64,000 nt of DNA from an uncultured Chitinophagaceae bacterium. GTDB lineage: Bacteria > Bacteroidota > Bacteroidia > Chitinophagales > Chitinophagaceae. This document shows positions 42,668 to 51,578 of the stretch, one piece after another. Position 1 is the stretch's first letter, and every line of letters starts with the position of its first letter. Location: contig CALCII010000013.1 of NCBI GenBank assembly GCA_937907395.1, forward strand, positions 372,001 through 436,000. Reading direction: 5' to 3'. The notes under the pieces are model-generated. The model searched no databases and was not told where the DNA came from. It was given only the letters and a program-made list of their open reading frames with translations. The position numbers were made by a program, and so were the translations under genes.

Positions 42668-43621
42668 ATGAATTTTATGAGAAAGTATTTGCTGTTAATG
42701 GTAGTGATCTGTTGTTCATTTGTAAGTGTATTTGCACAACAGGAAGTTAAGATCAGGGTGATTAACCAATATGAGGCGCCGGTAAAAACATTCACCGTGA
42801 ATGGAGTAGAGTATACTTCATCAAAAGATGGGTCTGTTATCATTGCTTTGCCTGAGACAGATACGCTTACTTTCTCCGGCAAAGAATACCCGGAAACAAA
42901 AGTCGCACGTTCATCTGTTACTGTTGGAACTGACGTGCTCATTAATAAGAAATTTACATGGAAGGATATTCTCAATCCCATGTTCTATATTAAGTATGGT
43001 GGATTGTGGCTCTTGTTGTTTATCATCTTTGCAGAAACCGGATTGTTTGTTGGTTTTTTCCTGCCGGGAGATAGTTTGTTATTTGTAGCAGGTATTTACA
43101 GCAGCAACCTGGCACATGAGTTTATGAAGCTGGTGGGACTGGGAACGGTTCACAACGAATGGCTGGAACTACTTGTATTGTGTTCTTTGGTTTCTTTTAT
43201 GGGAATACTGGGTAACTGGGCCGGTTACTGGACCGGTAAAAAGGTAGGCCCTGCTATGTATCATTGGAAAGATAATTTCCTCTTCAAACAAAAATACCTC
43301 AAAGAGGCGCATGATTTTTATGAAAAGCATGGTGTAATTGCCATCGTATTTGCAAGGTTCCTTCCTTTCATCCGCACATTTGCACCAATCATTGCAGGTA
43401 TTGTTGATATGGATAAGAAGAAGTTTATCTACTTCAATGTAATAGGAAGTATAGCTTGGGTGGTAAGTATGGTGTTTGCCGGCCATTTCCTGCAAATATG
43501 GGTGAAGAACCAGTTTGGCATTGAGTTAAAAGATAAACTGGAGTTGATTGTAATCATTATTATCGCCGTTACTACTGCCCCTGTTTTCTGGAAAATTTTC
43601 TTCCCTAAGAAGAAAGCATAA
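42668..43621 (+). CDS. DedA family membrane protein with an N-terminal exported domain
   Basis: 317 residues. The first 24 are a signal peptide (ending VSVFA), followed by a beta-rich domain of about 75 residues (EVKIRVINQYEAPVKTFTVN) on the outer side, then the DedA/SNARE-associated domain from about 100: GLFVGFFLPGDSLLFVAG, GNWAGYWTGKKVGP, ARFLPFIRTFAPIIAG, the last carrying the conserved arginine. DedA proteins take part in lipid-carrier recycling and membrane homeostasis. The extra domain resembles carboxypeptidase-regulatory (CarboxypepD_reg) folds. ATG at 42677 is an alternative start. Confidence 0.85.
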   Translation: MNFMRKYLLLMVVICCSFVSVFAQQEVKIRVINQYEAPVKTFTVNGVEYTSSKDGSVIIALPETDTLTFSGKEYPETKVARSSVTVGTDVLINKKFTWKDILNPMFYIKYGGLWLLLFIIFAETGLFVGFFLPGDSLLFVAGIYSSNLAHEFMKLVGLGTVHNEWLELLVLCSLVSFMGILGNWAGYWTGKKVGPAMYHWKDNFLFKQKYLKEAHDFYEKHGVIAIVFARFLPFIRTFAPIIAGIVDMDKKKFIYFNVIGSIAWVVSMVFAGHFLQIWVKNQFGIELKDKLELIVIIIIAVTTAPVFWKIFFPKKKA

Positions 43622-43651
43622 TCTGCCTTACTCAAACCAAATTATCTGCAT

Positions 43652-44911
43652 ATGACTTCCAAAAGCAATGCTTCTGTATTATCATTACCGGTGGTGGTTG
43701 CTGCGCTTGGCTACTTTGTTGACATTTACGATTTACTGCTTTTTACCATTGTACGAGAACCCAGCCTGAAAGGTGTTGGGGTTGATCTTACAGATACAGC
43801 ATCTGCTATAGCCGCCAGCACAAAAATTATCAACTGGCAAATGGTGGGGTTGCTTATTGGTGGAATTCTGTGGGGCGTAATTGGTGATAAAAAGGGACGT
43901 CTCTCTGTTTTGTTTGGATCCATTTTACTGTACTCTGTCGCCAATTTTGCTACCGGCTATGTAACACAGGTGGATCATTATGCATATGCCCGGTTTATTG
44001 CAGGGATTGGCCTGGCTGGCGAACTGGGAGCTGGTATTACCCTGGTTAGCGAACTGCTGCCGAAAGCAAAAAGAGGTGTTGGTACTTCCCTTGTTGCCGG
44101 GATTGGTTTGTTTGGTGCCGTGTTTGCCTATTTCACATATAAGTTTACAAATGACTGGAGGTTGTGTTATAAGATCGGTGGGGGATTAGGAATAGGTTTG
44201 TTATTACTTCGTGTGAGCGTTGCCGAAAGTGGTATGTTTCATGAGGTGAAACAAAAAAATGTGCAAAGGGGAAATGTGCTGATGTTTTTTAATAATGCAT
44301 CCCGTTTCAGAAAGTACATGCTGGCTATATTGATTGGTTTGCCTACCTGGTATGTGATCGGAATTCTGGTTAACCTGAGTAACCGTTTTGCAAAAACTTT
44401 TTACGGCGAAACATCTGTTGACAGTGGAAAGGCTATTATGTATGCCTATGCTGCCATTGCTATTGGAGATATTCTGATCGGACTGATCAGCCAGTATTTC
44501 AAAAGCAGGAAAAAAGCATTGTATCTTTTTTATGGGTTTACTGTTATTGGATTGATTTTGTTTTTCTCGCCCCTGAATTCGTCTGATACCGCCATGTATG
44601 CGATCTGCGCCTGGCTGGGCTTCAGTACTGGTTTCTGGGCCATATTTGTAACCATGGGCGCCGAGCAGTTTGGTACTAACTTACGTGCAACCGCTGCCAC
44701 CACCATTCCCAATATGGTGCGTGGTGCCTTGCCATTGATCAACCTTATGTTCCTGAACCTGTTTCAGAAATCATGGGGCTGGGATATAACGCAAAGTGCG
44801 GTCATCACCGGTGTTGTTGTAATGATCATTGCATTAACTGCTGCCTATTTCACACAGGAAACTTTTCACAAAGATCTCAACTATATAGAAGGAGAAGAAA
44901 TGTATCCTTAA
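43652..44911 (+). CDS. MFS transporter
   Basis: A 419-residue major facilitator protein with about 12 helices. The loop 2-3 signature is GVIGDKKGRLSVLFGS, and ARFIAGIGLAGELGAGITLV resembles the metabolite:H+ symporter (sugar/acid) group. Its substrate is unknown. Follows the DedA gene by 30 bases and precedes the GT9 gene by 19, so it lies in a same-strand run starting at 41410. Confidence 0.9.
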   Translation: MTSKSNASVLSLPVVVAALGYFVDIYDLLLFTIVREPSLKGVGVDLTDTASAIAASTKIINWQMVGLLIGGILWGVIGDKKGRLSVLFGSILLYSVANFATGYVTQVDHYAYARFIAGIGLAGELGAGITLVSELLPKAKRGVGTSLVAGIGLFGAVFAYFTYKFTNDWRLCYKIGGGLGIGLLLLRVSVAESGMFHEVKQKNVQRGNVLMFFNNASRFRKYMLAILIGLPTWYVIGILVNLSNRFAKTFYGETSVDSGKAIMYAYAAIAIGDILIGLISQYFKSRKKALYLFYGFTVIGLILFFSPLNSSDTAMYAICAWLGFSTGFWAIFVTMGAEQFGTNLRATAATTIPNMVRGALPLINLMFLNLFQKSWGWDITQSAVITGVVVMIIALTAAYFTQETFHKDLNYIEGEEMYP

Positions 44912-44930
44912 TGTTGGATAATATTGTAGT

Positions 44931-45923
44931 ATGAAATTTCTCATCATCCGTTTTTCGTCAATAGGCGATATTGTTTTAACCACTCCTGTGGTGCGTTGCC
45001 TGAAACAGCAAGTTCCGGATGTGGAAATTCATTATCTCACCAAGTTCAGTTTTCATAAAGTTGTTGCCTCCAATCCTTATATCGATAAGTTTTATTACCT
45101 GCAGGACAACTGGGATCTGCTGATGCATGAGTTGAAAGAGGAGAACTATGATTATATTGTTGATCTGCATCATAATATCCGTACTTTAAAAATTAAACGT
45201 GCTTTAAAAGTTCCTGCTTTTCAGTTTGATAAGATCAATATTCAAAAATGGTTGTACACAAATTTTAAAACCAACCGTTTGCCCGACTTACATATTGTAG
45301 ACCGGTATATGGATACCGTTGCTTCATTTGGTGTTACCAATGACGGGAAAGGGTTGGATTATTTTCTGTCTGCTGATGAGAAAGTAACGGAAAAAGATTT
45401 GCCGCATTCTCATCTTGCAGGGTACATTGGAATTGTAATTGGCGCAGCTCATGCCACGAAGCGAATGCCGGTAGAAAAGCTGAAAGAACTTTGCCTTGCC
45501 ATTGATCATCCCATTATATTACTAGGTGGGCCGGAAGATCAACAGTCCGGAAATGAAATCGCTTCTGTTGATCCGGTGAAAATTTATAATGCAAGCGGTA
45601 AATTCTCTATCAATGAAAGTGCACATCTTGTACAAAAAGCAAAACTCATCATTACACATGATACTGGCTTAATGCACATTGCTGCTGCGTTTAAAAAGCC
45701 CATCATCAGTTTGTGGGGGAACACCGTTCCTGCTTTTGGTATGACTCCTTATTATGGCAACATACCCGGTATGCAGGTAATGCATGAAGTAAAGCAGTTA
45801 CGTTGCCGTCCCTGTTCTAAAATAGGTTATAATAAATGTCCGAAAGGCCATTTTAAATGTATGAATCAACAAAGTATTCCTGGTATAGTTACCGATGTGA
45901 AATTAATACTCAGCCGGCTGTGA
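44931..45923 (+). CDS. Glycosyltransferase family 9 protein (heptosyltransferase-like)
   Basis: A 330-residue GT-B fold enzyme of the ADP-heptose:LPS heptosyltransferase family. The N-terminal MKFLIIRFSSIGDIVLTTPV and ITHDTGLMHIAAAFKKPIIS near the C-terminal half are family signatures, the second forming the nucleotide-sugar site. The C terminus has four cysteines (RCRPCSKIGYNKCPKGHFKC), a possible metal site. It should add heptose or another sugar to LPS core. The matching heptose epimerase hldD is at 59927. Its stop codon abuts that of the convergent lipase gene. Confidence 0.9.
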   Translation: MKFLIIRFSSIGDIVLTTPVVRCLKQQVPDVEIHYLTKFSFHKVVASNPYIDKFYYLQDNWDLLMHELKEENYDYIVDLHHNIRTLKIKRALKVPAFQFDKINIQKWLYTNFKTNRLPDLHIVDRYMDTVASFGVTNDGKGLDYFLSADEKVTEKDLPHSHLAGYIGIVIGAAHATKRMPVEKLKELCLAIDHPIILLGGPEDQQSGNEIASVDPVKIYNASGKFSINESAHLVQKAKLIITHDTGLMHIAAAFKKPIISLWGNTVPAFGMTPYYGNIPGMQVMHEVKQLRCRPCSKIGYNKCPKGHFKCMNQQSIPGIVTDVKLILSRL

Positions 45924-47033
45924 TTAATTACTGCTCTTTAATTTATACCACTTCTTCAGCAGGTAATAATAAGGTTGAAACATGTGATGAATAAAAAGTG
46001 TTTCTTTTTTATCCGGGAAGAGTTGGTAATAAGATTCATCTGGCATTAAGATCACTGGAGTTCCTGCTCTCATGTAATTCATTCCTTTTGAATAGGCTGG
46101 TTGTTTTAATTGTGGCAACGATTTTTTAACCTGTTTGTAAATGGTTTTGCCTAAATATTTTTTAAGTTTTTTATCTGCCTTCCTGGTTGACCGTTCCATT
46201 GAATTAACAACCGTGTTACCTGCCAGCCTGATCAGGAATTTTTGTTTTTTAAGTGTGGCCCTTGCAGTTATGGTAGGGTTAGTTTTATTAAAATCTGTAA
46301 ATGTTTGAACAGAGAAAGGTGTTTCGGGTACCCAGTCGGCTGCATTTACAACTGTAAGCCCCCAGCCACCTCTTGTAATAAAATCATAATCGTAGGCGTA
46401 AAATAAATTACCCGGCTTAGGTGCGGCACTGCAATATGTTTTGAATTGTACATCGGCAGGTATGAATCCTTTTTGTTGTGTATAATGTAAATAAGACCGG
46501 AGCAGAAAAGTAATGGCAGCACCCTGGCTATGCCCGCTCAGTATAAATTCTTTTACCTGTTGTTCTTTATAGAGAGCATTTATCTTTTCAACAATCGAAG
46601 GTGCCAGATGGCAGAGGCCAATGGTCCACCCGGTGTGCACCATTGCTTTTGGGTCGGCCGACAATTGATAGTTGAAAGTGGTACTGTCGTTCAGGATTAA
46701 ACTTCCTGTAGCCGGGATAGTGGCAGCATAGAAGTTTTCCAGCCAGCTGGGTGTTTTTTGTACGGTTCCTCTTACATCAATTACCGCAACTCCATCGTTT
46801 CGTAAATAAAGCCGCCACAGATTGTGCAGTCCTGTTTCTTCTGATTGGAATATGAGTTTGTAAGGGTCTTTCTTCTGCATTCTTTCAGTACTGTCGGGGA
46901 TGCTGCTTTTGAAAAATGCCAGGGAAAGTACATCGGCATATTCATCCGGATCAAATCCGGGTTTCAAATGTTCCTGTGCAAAATTGATAGTTGCAAAAAA
47001 AAGGCATGCAGAGATGAGAAGGAGTTTTTTCAT
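45924..47033 (-). CDS. Secreted class 3-type lipase/esterase
   Basis: A 369-residue alpha/beta-hydrolase with signal peptide MKKLLLISACLFFATINFAQ. Ser169 in LSGHSQGAA is the nucleophile, followed by a helix and AAPKPGNLFYAYDYD, as in fungal lipase-like (lipase_3) proteins. WVPETPF after it is typical for the loop holding the active-site Asp region. Likely hydrolyses ester lipids outside the cytoplasm. The gene is transcribed alone, directly downstream of a gap holding the mdh terminator. Confidence 0.83.
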   Translation of the reverse strand: MKKLLLISACLFFATINFAQEHLKPGFDPDEYADVLSLAFFKSSIPDSTERMQKKDPYKLIFQSEETGLHNLWRLYLRNDGVAVIDVRGTVQKTPSWLENFYAATIPATGSLILNDSTTFNYQLSADPKAMVHTGWTIGLCHLAPSIVEKINALYKEQQVKEFILSGHSQGAAITFLLRSYLHYTQQKGFIPADVQFKTYCSAAPKPGNLFYAYDYDFITRGGWGLTVVNAADWVPETPFSVQTFTDFNKTNPTITARATLKKQKFLIRLAGNTVVNSMERSTRKADKKLKKYLGKTIYKQVKKSLPQLKQPAYSKGMNYMRAGTPVILMPDESYYQLFPDKKETLFIHHMFQPYYYLLKKWYKLKSSN

Positions 47034-47064
47034 GCTACGATCTTGAAGAGATTACAATAATAAA

Positions 47065-47095
47065 AAAAGCTACCGGATAACGGTAGCTTTTCTAT
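47065..47095 (-). terminator. Intrinsic terminator of mdh
   Basis: AAAAGCTACCG / CGGTAGCTTTT, perfect 11-bp stem with 5-base loop; a T-run follows on the minus strand. Confidence 0.88.
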
Positions 47096-47109
47096 TAACA
47101 GCTTTCTGA

Positions 47110-48039
47110 TTATAAAGTTTTCAGTACATCATTCATGCTTCGTACTGCATCGGCACTTTTATTGAAGGCAGCTTGTTCATCGGCATTCAATTCAAAGTCA
47201 ACGATTATTTCCCAACCGTTTCTTCCGATTGTTACAGGAACACCCAGGCAAATATCTTTTTGTCCGTATTCACCATCCAACGCCACGCAACAGGTGAAGA
47301 GTTTTTTCTCATCACGGAGAATACTTTCAACCAATGCTGCTCCGGCTGCACCTGGTGCATACCAGGCAGATGTACCGATGAGTGCAGTTAATGTAGCACC
47401 GCCCACCATTGTGTCTTTTACAATTTTTTCCTGTTGTTCGGCACTCAGGAATTTGGTTACAGGAACACTGTTCCATGTTGCCAGACGAATCAAAGGAATC
47501 ATGGTTGTATCACCGTGACCACCTACAACTACTGCATTCAAATCAGCTGGTGAACAGCCGAGGTGTTGACTCAGTTGATATTTGAAGCGGCTGCTGTCGA
47601 GTGTACCACCCATACCAATAATGCGGTTTTTGGGTAAGCCTGTTGATTGCAGCGCCAGGTATGTCATAGTGTCCATTGGATTACTGATCACAATGATGAT
47701 AGCGTTGGGCGAATGTTTCAGAATGTTTTCGCAAACACCTTTCACAATACCTGCATTCACACCAATGAGTTCTTCACGGGTCATACCCGGTTTGCGGGGT
47801 AAGCCGGAAGTGATCACTACTACATCACTATTGGCTGTTTTGCTATAGTCATTAGTGCTGCCGGTGATCTTTGTGTCAAATCCCAGCAAAGCAGCTGTTT
47901 GCATCATGTCTTGAGCCTTACCTTCGGCAATTCCTTCTTTGATATCGAGTAAAACCAGTTCAGAACAAAGTTCTTTACGGGCAATATTATCGGCACAGGT
48001 AGCACCCACGGCTCCGGCACCTACTACAGTAACTTTCAT
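47110..48039 (-). CDS. mdh: Malate dehydrogenase
   Basis: NAD-dependent malate/oxaloacetate interconversion in the TCA cycle. 309 residues from ATG at 48039, the LDH-like MDH type found in Bacteroidota: Rossmann GAGAVGATCADNIA, TSGLPRKPGMTREELIGVNA (with the mobile-loop arginine pair), ISNPMDTMTYLA and the catalytic His in VVGGHGDTTMIPL. A longer in-frame start 28 codons upstream is rejected because it would cover the promoter. Confidence 0.96.
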   Translation of the reverse strand: MKVTVVGAGAVGATCADNIARKELCSELVLLDIKEGIAEGKAQDMMQTAALLGFDTKITGSTNDYSKTANSDVVVITSGLPRKPGMTREELIGVNAGIVKGVCENILKHSPNAIIIVISNPMDTMTYLALQSTGLPKNRIIGMGGTLDSSRFKYQLSQHLGCSPADLNAVVVGGHGDTTMIPLIRLATWNSVPVTKFLSAEQQEKIVKDTMVGGATLTALIGTSAWYAPGAAGAALVESILRDEKKLFTCCVALDGEYGQKDICLGVPVTIGRNGWEIIVDFELNADEQAAFNKSADAVRSMNDVLKTL

Positions 48040-48079
48040 GGAACATTTATTTTTTGAAATGAATAAAAAATTGGTGACG

Positions 48080-48110
48080 CAAAGGTAATGGTGCATCCGT
48101 TTACCACCAA
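48080..48110 (-). promoter_or_regulatory. Promoter of mdh
   Basis: Minus-strand TTG (48108-48110), 20 bases, TACCTTTG (48080-48087), a full Bacteroidota promoter. The start codon is about 35 bases after the predicted start of transcription. Confidence 0.65.
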
Positions 48111-48129
48111 CTGACGAAAACAAGCCTTT

Positions 48130-48624
48130 TTAATGAACTTGCTCAATCAATGTTTGAATAGAAACCTCTCCATCATACGCATTCAGCAAGTCACCTTTCT
48201 TGTTATAAACAGCTATGTATGGCAGATAGTGGCTCTGAAAATACCTTGAAAAGAAAAACAATACATCCTGGCCCACGGTAATGTTTTTATATTTTTTTAT
48301 TTGAAACTCCTCGTAAAAAGCCTTCATCTTTTCGAAAGGTAATGTGGTGGACATAACGATCTGAACATTTTTGAAATACCGGATATTGGCAAGCAGTTCA
48401 GTTGTTTGTCTTTTACAATGATCGCAATCCGGGCTGAACATTATGATAATAGTTTGCTTGTTGGGCCGCAGATTGTCTTTGTAAAAAGAAGTGGTGCTAT
48501 CGGTCAACAGGAGCTTGAAATCCGGCAGCTTCAGGTTCGCCAGGTGGGCAGGAATGGAGTCGGAATGAGCAGATGCCCCACCAGCCAGGCAGCAACATAA
48601 CAATACGGAAAAAATGAATTTCAT
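48130..48624 (-). CDS. Exported thioredoxin-like (TlpA-type) protein
   Basis: A 164-residue thioredoxin-fold protein with a signal peptide (ending GGASA). The active site is CDHC (Cys67, Cys70) in IIIMFSPDCDHC, and a cis-proline is seen in HYLPYIAVYN. Probably a periplasmic disulfide reductase or isomerase. Its stop precedes the mdh promoter by about 20 bases. Confidence 0.87.
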   Translation of the reverse strand: MKFIFSVLLCCCLAGGASAHSDSIPAHLANLKLPDFKLLLTDSTTSFYKDNLRPNKQTIIIMFSPDCDHCKRQTTELLANIRYFKNVQIVMSTTLPFEKMKAFYEEFQIKKYKNITVGQDVLFFFSRYFQSHYLPYIAVYNKKGDLLNAYDGEVSIQTLIEQVH

Positions 48625-48674
48625 GCTGCAATTTATCCCGATTTGGTGTTAGCGCATTGTAAAATAAGCTTCTG

Positions 48675-48706
48675 TTTGGGGGGATTTAGGCCAACCCTTA
48701 CCTTTG
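48675..48706 (+). promoter_or_regulatory. Promoter of efp
   Basis: TTTG (48675-48678), 20 bases, TACCTTTG (48699-48706), exact consensus and spacing; efp starts 46 bases later. Confidence 0.75.
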
Positions 48707-48752
48707 CAGCCTTAAAATTCCTAACTGCCCGGTAAGGGCTAAAAAGAACGAT

Positions 48753-49319
48753 ATGGCAAATACATCAGATATCAGCCGTGGTATGATCATCAAACTCGAT
48801 GGCAGTTTGTATAAAGTGGTTGAATTCGGCGAAAACAAAACGGCTCGTGCAGCTGCTAAAGTTTGGGCAAAACTGAAAGGCGTGGACAATTCACGTTCCA
48901 TTGAACAAACCTGGAACAGTGGCGATACTATTTTCCCGGTTCGTGTGGAGCGTAAAGATTTCCAGTATTTGTATAAAGATGATACCGGCTACAATTTCAT
49001 GAATAATGAAACCTTTGAGCAAATTGCTGTTCAGGAAGCGGTGATTGATGCACCCCAGTTTTTGAGGGAAGGCGATACCGTATCTGCTTTAATCAATACA
49101 GAAACAGAAGCCCCCATGAGTGTGGAACTGCCCGATAAAATTGTAGTGAAAGTAACATACAGCGAACCCGGAGTGAAAGGGGATACCGCCACCCGTACAT
49201 TAAAACCAGCTACTGTAGACACAGGTGCCACAGTAATGGTTCCTTTGTTTGTTAACGAAGGTGAATCCATCCGCATCAACACCAAAACAGGTGAATATGT
49301 GGAAAGAGTGAAAGAATAA
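48753..49319 (+). CDS. efp: Elongation factor P, arginine-tip type
   Basis: Rescues ribosomes stalled on polyproline. The 188-residue protein has all three EF-P domains: the KOW-like N domain (MANTSDISRGMIIKLDG), the OB domain (FPVRVERKDFQYLYKD) and the C-terminal OB domain (GDTATRTLKPATVDTGATV, ending TKTGEYVERVKE). The tip loop between beta strands 3 and 4, usually KPGKG with the modified lysine, reads ENKTARAAAKV; Arg32 occupies the tip. This resembles the NKSGRNAAVV loop of Pseudomonas EF-P, where Arg32 is rhamnosylated by EarP. A single gene with strong promoter and terminator. Confidence 0.96.
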   Translation: MANTSDISRGMIIKLDGSLYKVVEFGENKTARAAAKVWAKLKGVDNSRSIEQTWNSGDTIFPVRVERKDFQYLYKDDTGYNFMNNETFEQIAVQEAVIDAPQFLREGDTVSALINTETEAPMSVELPDKIVVKVTYSEPGVKGDTATRTLKPATVDTGATVMVPLFVNEGESIRINTKTGEYVERVKE

Positions 49320-49337
49320 ATTTTGGAAAAATGCTAT

Positions 49338-49370
49338 AAGGCCGATTTTGATGAAAAATCGGCCTTTTTT
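49338..49370 (+). terminator. Intrinsic terminator of efp
   Basis: AAGGCCGATTTT / AAAATCGGCCTT, 12-bp stem with a 5-base loop and a T-run. Confidence 0.88.
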
Positions 49371-49477
49371 GTGTGATTTTGCCCTATTTTTTATGAAAAA
49401 CGGCCCAAAATGATGAAAATCCACTTTGTTTCATACCTTAGCCGCCCAACATTCTTATTCATTAAAAACTCTTACTC

Positions 49478-49954
49478 ATGGACTTTAAACAAATTCAGGA
49501 ATTGATTAAAATCGTGAATAAATCAAATCTGAGTGAAGTAAGTATCGAAGAAAAAGATTTCAAAATTACCATTAAGCAAAAAGACGAAGTAGTACATCAG
49601 GCAGTTGTTTCTGTTCCTGTTGCAGCTCCGGTTGCAGCACATGCTGCTCCAGCTCCTGCACCTGTTGCAGCTCCTGCGGCCGCTTCTGCTCCTGCTGCTG
49701 AAGATACCAGTAAGTTTATCACTATTAAAAGTCCGATGATCGGAACATTTTATCGCAGACCATCTCCCGACAAGCCATTGTTTATTGAAGTAGGTGATGA
49801 AGTAGCTCCGGGTAAAGTGGTTTGTATAGTGGAAGCAATGAAATTGTTCAATGAAATTGAAAGCGAAGTAAAAGGGAAGGTGGTTAAAATACTGGTGGAA
49901 GATCAGAGTCCGGTGGAATATGATCAACCTTTATTCCTTGTAGATCCCAGCTAA
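49478..49954 (+). CDS. accB: Biotin carboxyl carrier protein of acetyl-CoA carboxylase
   Basis: Carries the biotin carboxylated by AccC. 158 residues: an N-terminal helical region, an Ala/Pro/Val linker at about 41-75, and the biotinyl domain with the biotinylated Lys122 in VEAMKLFNEI. Forms an operon with accC, 109 bases downstream, with a hairpin-rich gap between them. Confidence 0.96.
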   Translation: MDFKQIQELIKIVNKSNLSEVSIEEKDFKITIKQKDEVVHQAVVSVPVAAPVAAHAAPAPAPVAAPAAASAPAAEDTSKFITIKSPMIGTFYRRPSPDKPLFIEVGDEVAPGKVVCIVEAMKLFNEIESEVKGKVVKILVEDQSPVEYDQPLFLVDPS

Positions 49955-49968
49955 TTTGAAAATTCAGG

Positions 49969-50057
49969 AATTTGAAAATTTGAAAATGAAATAAGCATTT
50001 TCAAATTTTCGGGCAGTCAATTGTTTTCAAATTCATCAATTTTCAAATTTTCAAATT
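49969..50057. repeat. Nested inverted repeats between accB and accC
   Basis: AATTTGAAAATTTGAAAA (49969-49986) is the exact reverse complement of 50040-50057, and the overlapping GAAAATTTGAAAATG (49974-49988) is the exact reverse complement of 49996-50010 with a 7-base loop. The left arm can pair with either partner, so the two hairpins exclude each other. Confidence 0.85.
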
Positions 50058-50063
50058 GAATCT

Positions 50064-51401
50064 ATGTTTAAAAAGATATTAATTGCCAACCGTGGCGAAA
50101 TCGCTCTCCGCATTATTCGTACATGCAGGGAAATGGGTATTAAAACGGTGGCTGTTTATTCTACGGCCGACAGGGAAAGTCTTCATGTGAAGTTTGCAGA
50201 TGAAGCTGTTTGTATAGGCAAACCTTCCAGCTCCGATTCTTATCTCAATATCCCTAACCTCATTGCTGCTGCTGAAATTACCAATGCAGATGCCATACAT
50301 CCGGGGTATGGGTTCCTGGCAGAAAATGCACGGTTTGCAGAAATATGCGGACAAAACGGAATTAAGTTCATTGGCCCAACTCCCGATCAGATCCGTTCTA
50401 TGGGAGATAAAATCACTGCCAAAGAAACCATGATCAAAGCCGGTGTGCCGGTGGTTCCTGGCGGTGAAGGTTTATTGGAGAGCGTTGAACAAGCAAAATC
50501 GATTGCCAAAGAAATTGGTTACCCCGTTATCCTGAAGGCTACAGCTGGTGGTGGAGGTAAAGGAATGCGGGTGGTATGGAATGAAGAAGAACTGGAACGC
50601 AACTACAATATGGCCAAAACAGAAGCGGCTGCTGCTTTCAAGAACGACGGTGTTTACATGGAGAAATTCGTGGAAGAACCCCGCCATATCGAAATTCAGG
50701 TTGCAGGGGATCGTTTTGGAACGGTTTGTCATCTTAGCGAACGTGATTGTTCCATCCAGCGTCGTCATCAGAAACTGGTGGAAGAATCTCCTTCTCCCTT
50801 TATGACACCCGAACTGCGTAAAGCAATGGGCGAGGCTGCAAAAAAAGCTGCTTCAGCAATTGGTTATGAAAGTGTGGGAACGATTGAGTTTCTGGTAGAT
50901 AAACACCGCAATTTCTATTTCATGGAAATGAACACACGTATCCAGGTAGAACATTGTGTAACGGAAGAAGTAACCAATTTTGATTTGATCAAAGAACAGA
51001 TTTTAATTGCAGCCGGTGAACGCATCAGCGGATTGGATTATGAACCACAGATGCATGCCATTGAATGCCGTATCAATGCAGAAGACCCTTATAATGATTT
51101 TCGTCCGTCTCCGGGAAAAATCACAACGTTGCATCAACCCGGCGGACATGGAATCCGTATAGATTCTCATGTGTACACCGGTTATGTGATTCCTCCTTAT
51201 TATGATTCCATGATTGCTAAAATTATAGCCGTGGCAAGAACCAGGGAAGAAGCGATTAATACCATGAGCCGTGCATTAAGTGAATATGTGATTGAAGGAA
51301 TCAAAACAACCATTCCCTTCCATCAGCAATTAATGAAAGACGAAAATTTCCGTTCCGGAAACTTCACTACCAAGTTTCTGGAAACCTTTAAAATGAAATA
51401 A
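50064..51401 (+). CDS. accC: Acetyl-CoA carboxylase, biotin carboxylase subunit
   Basis: ATP-grasp enzyme carboxylating biotin on AccB, the first step to malonyl-CoA. 445 residues with KILIANRGEIALRIIRTCRE, the ATP loop KATAGGGGKGMRVV, EKFVEEPRHIEIQVAGD, and MNTRIQVEHCVTEEVT. Length is standard. Together with accB it forms a two-gene operon closed by a terminator; the carboxyltransferase genes are elsewhere. Confidence 0.96.
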   Translation: MFKKILIANRGEIALRIIRTCREMGIKTVAVYSTADRESLHVKFADEAVCIGKPSSSDSYLNIPNLIAAAEITNADAIHPGYGFLAENARFAEICGQNGIKFIGPTPDQIRSMGDKITAKETMIKAGVPVVPGGEGLLESVEQAKSIAKEIGYPVILKATAGGGGKGMRVVWNEEELERNYNMAKTEAAAAFKNDGVYMEKFVEEPRHIEIQVAGDRFGTVCHLSERDCSIQRRHQKLVEESPSPFMTPELRKAMGEAAKKAASAIGYESVGTIEFLVDKHRNFYFMEMNTRIQVEHCVTEEVTNFDLIKEQILIAAGERISGLDYEPQMHAIECRINAEDPYNDFRPSPGKITTLHQPGGHGIRIDSHVYTGYVIPPYYDSMIAKIIAVARTREEAINTMSRALSEYVIEGIKTTIPFHQQLMKDENFRSGNFTTKFLETFKMK

Positions 51402-51420
51402 TTCAGAAAGTAAATCAGAA

Positions 51421-51452
51421 AATGCCGGCTGCCAACAGCCGGCATTTTTTTG
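51421..51452 (+). terminator. Intrinsic terminator of accBC
   Basis: AATGCCGGCTG / CAGCCGGCATT with 4-base loop followed by a T-run. Confidence 0.9.
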
Positions 51453-51578
51453 TATATCCTATTAAATAGGCTTGCTAAGGCTTTCCGTATAGAAGCTGTT
51501 GATATGTCTTTTGCGAGTTTGCTAAGGCTTGCCGCTGTGCTAACTTTAGTGTATTAATAATCCTTATCCTGAGAACCA

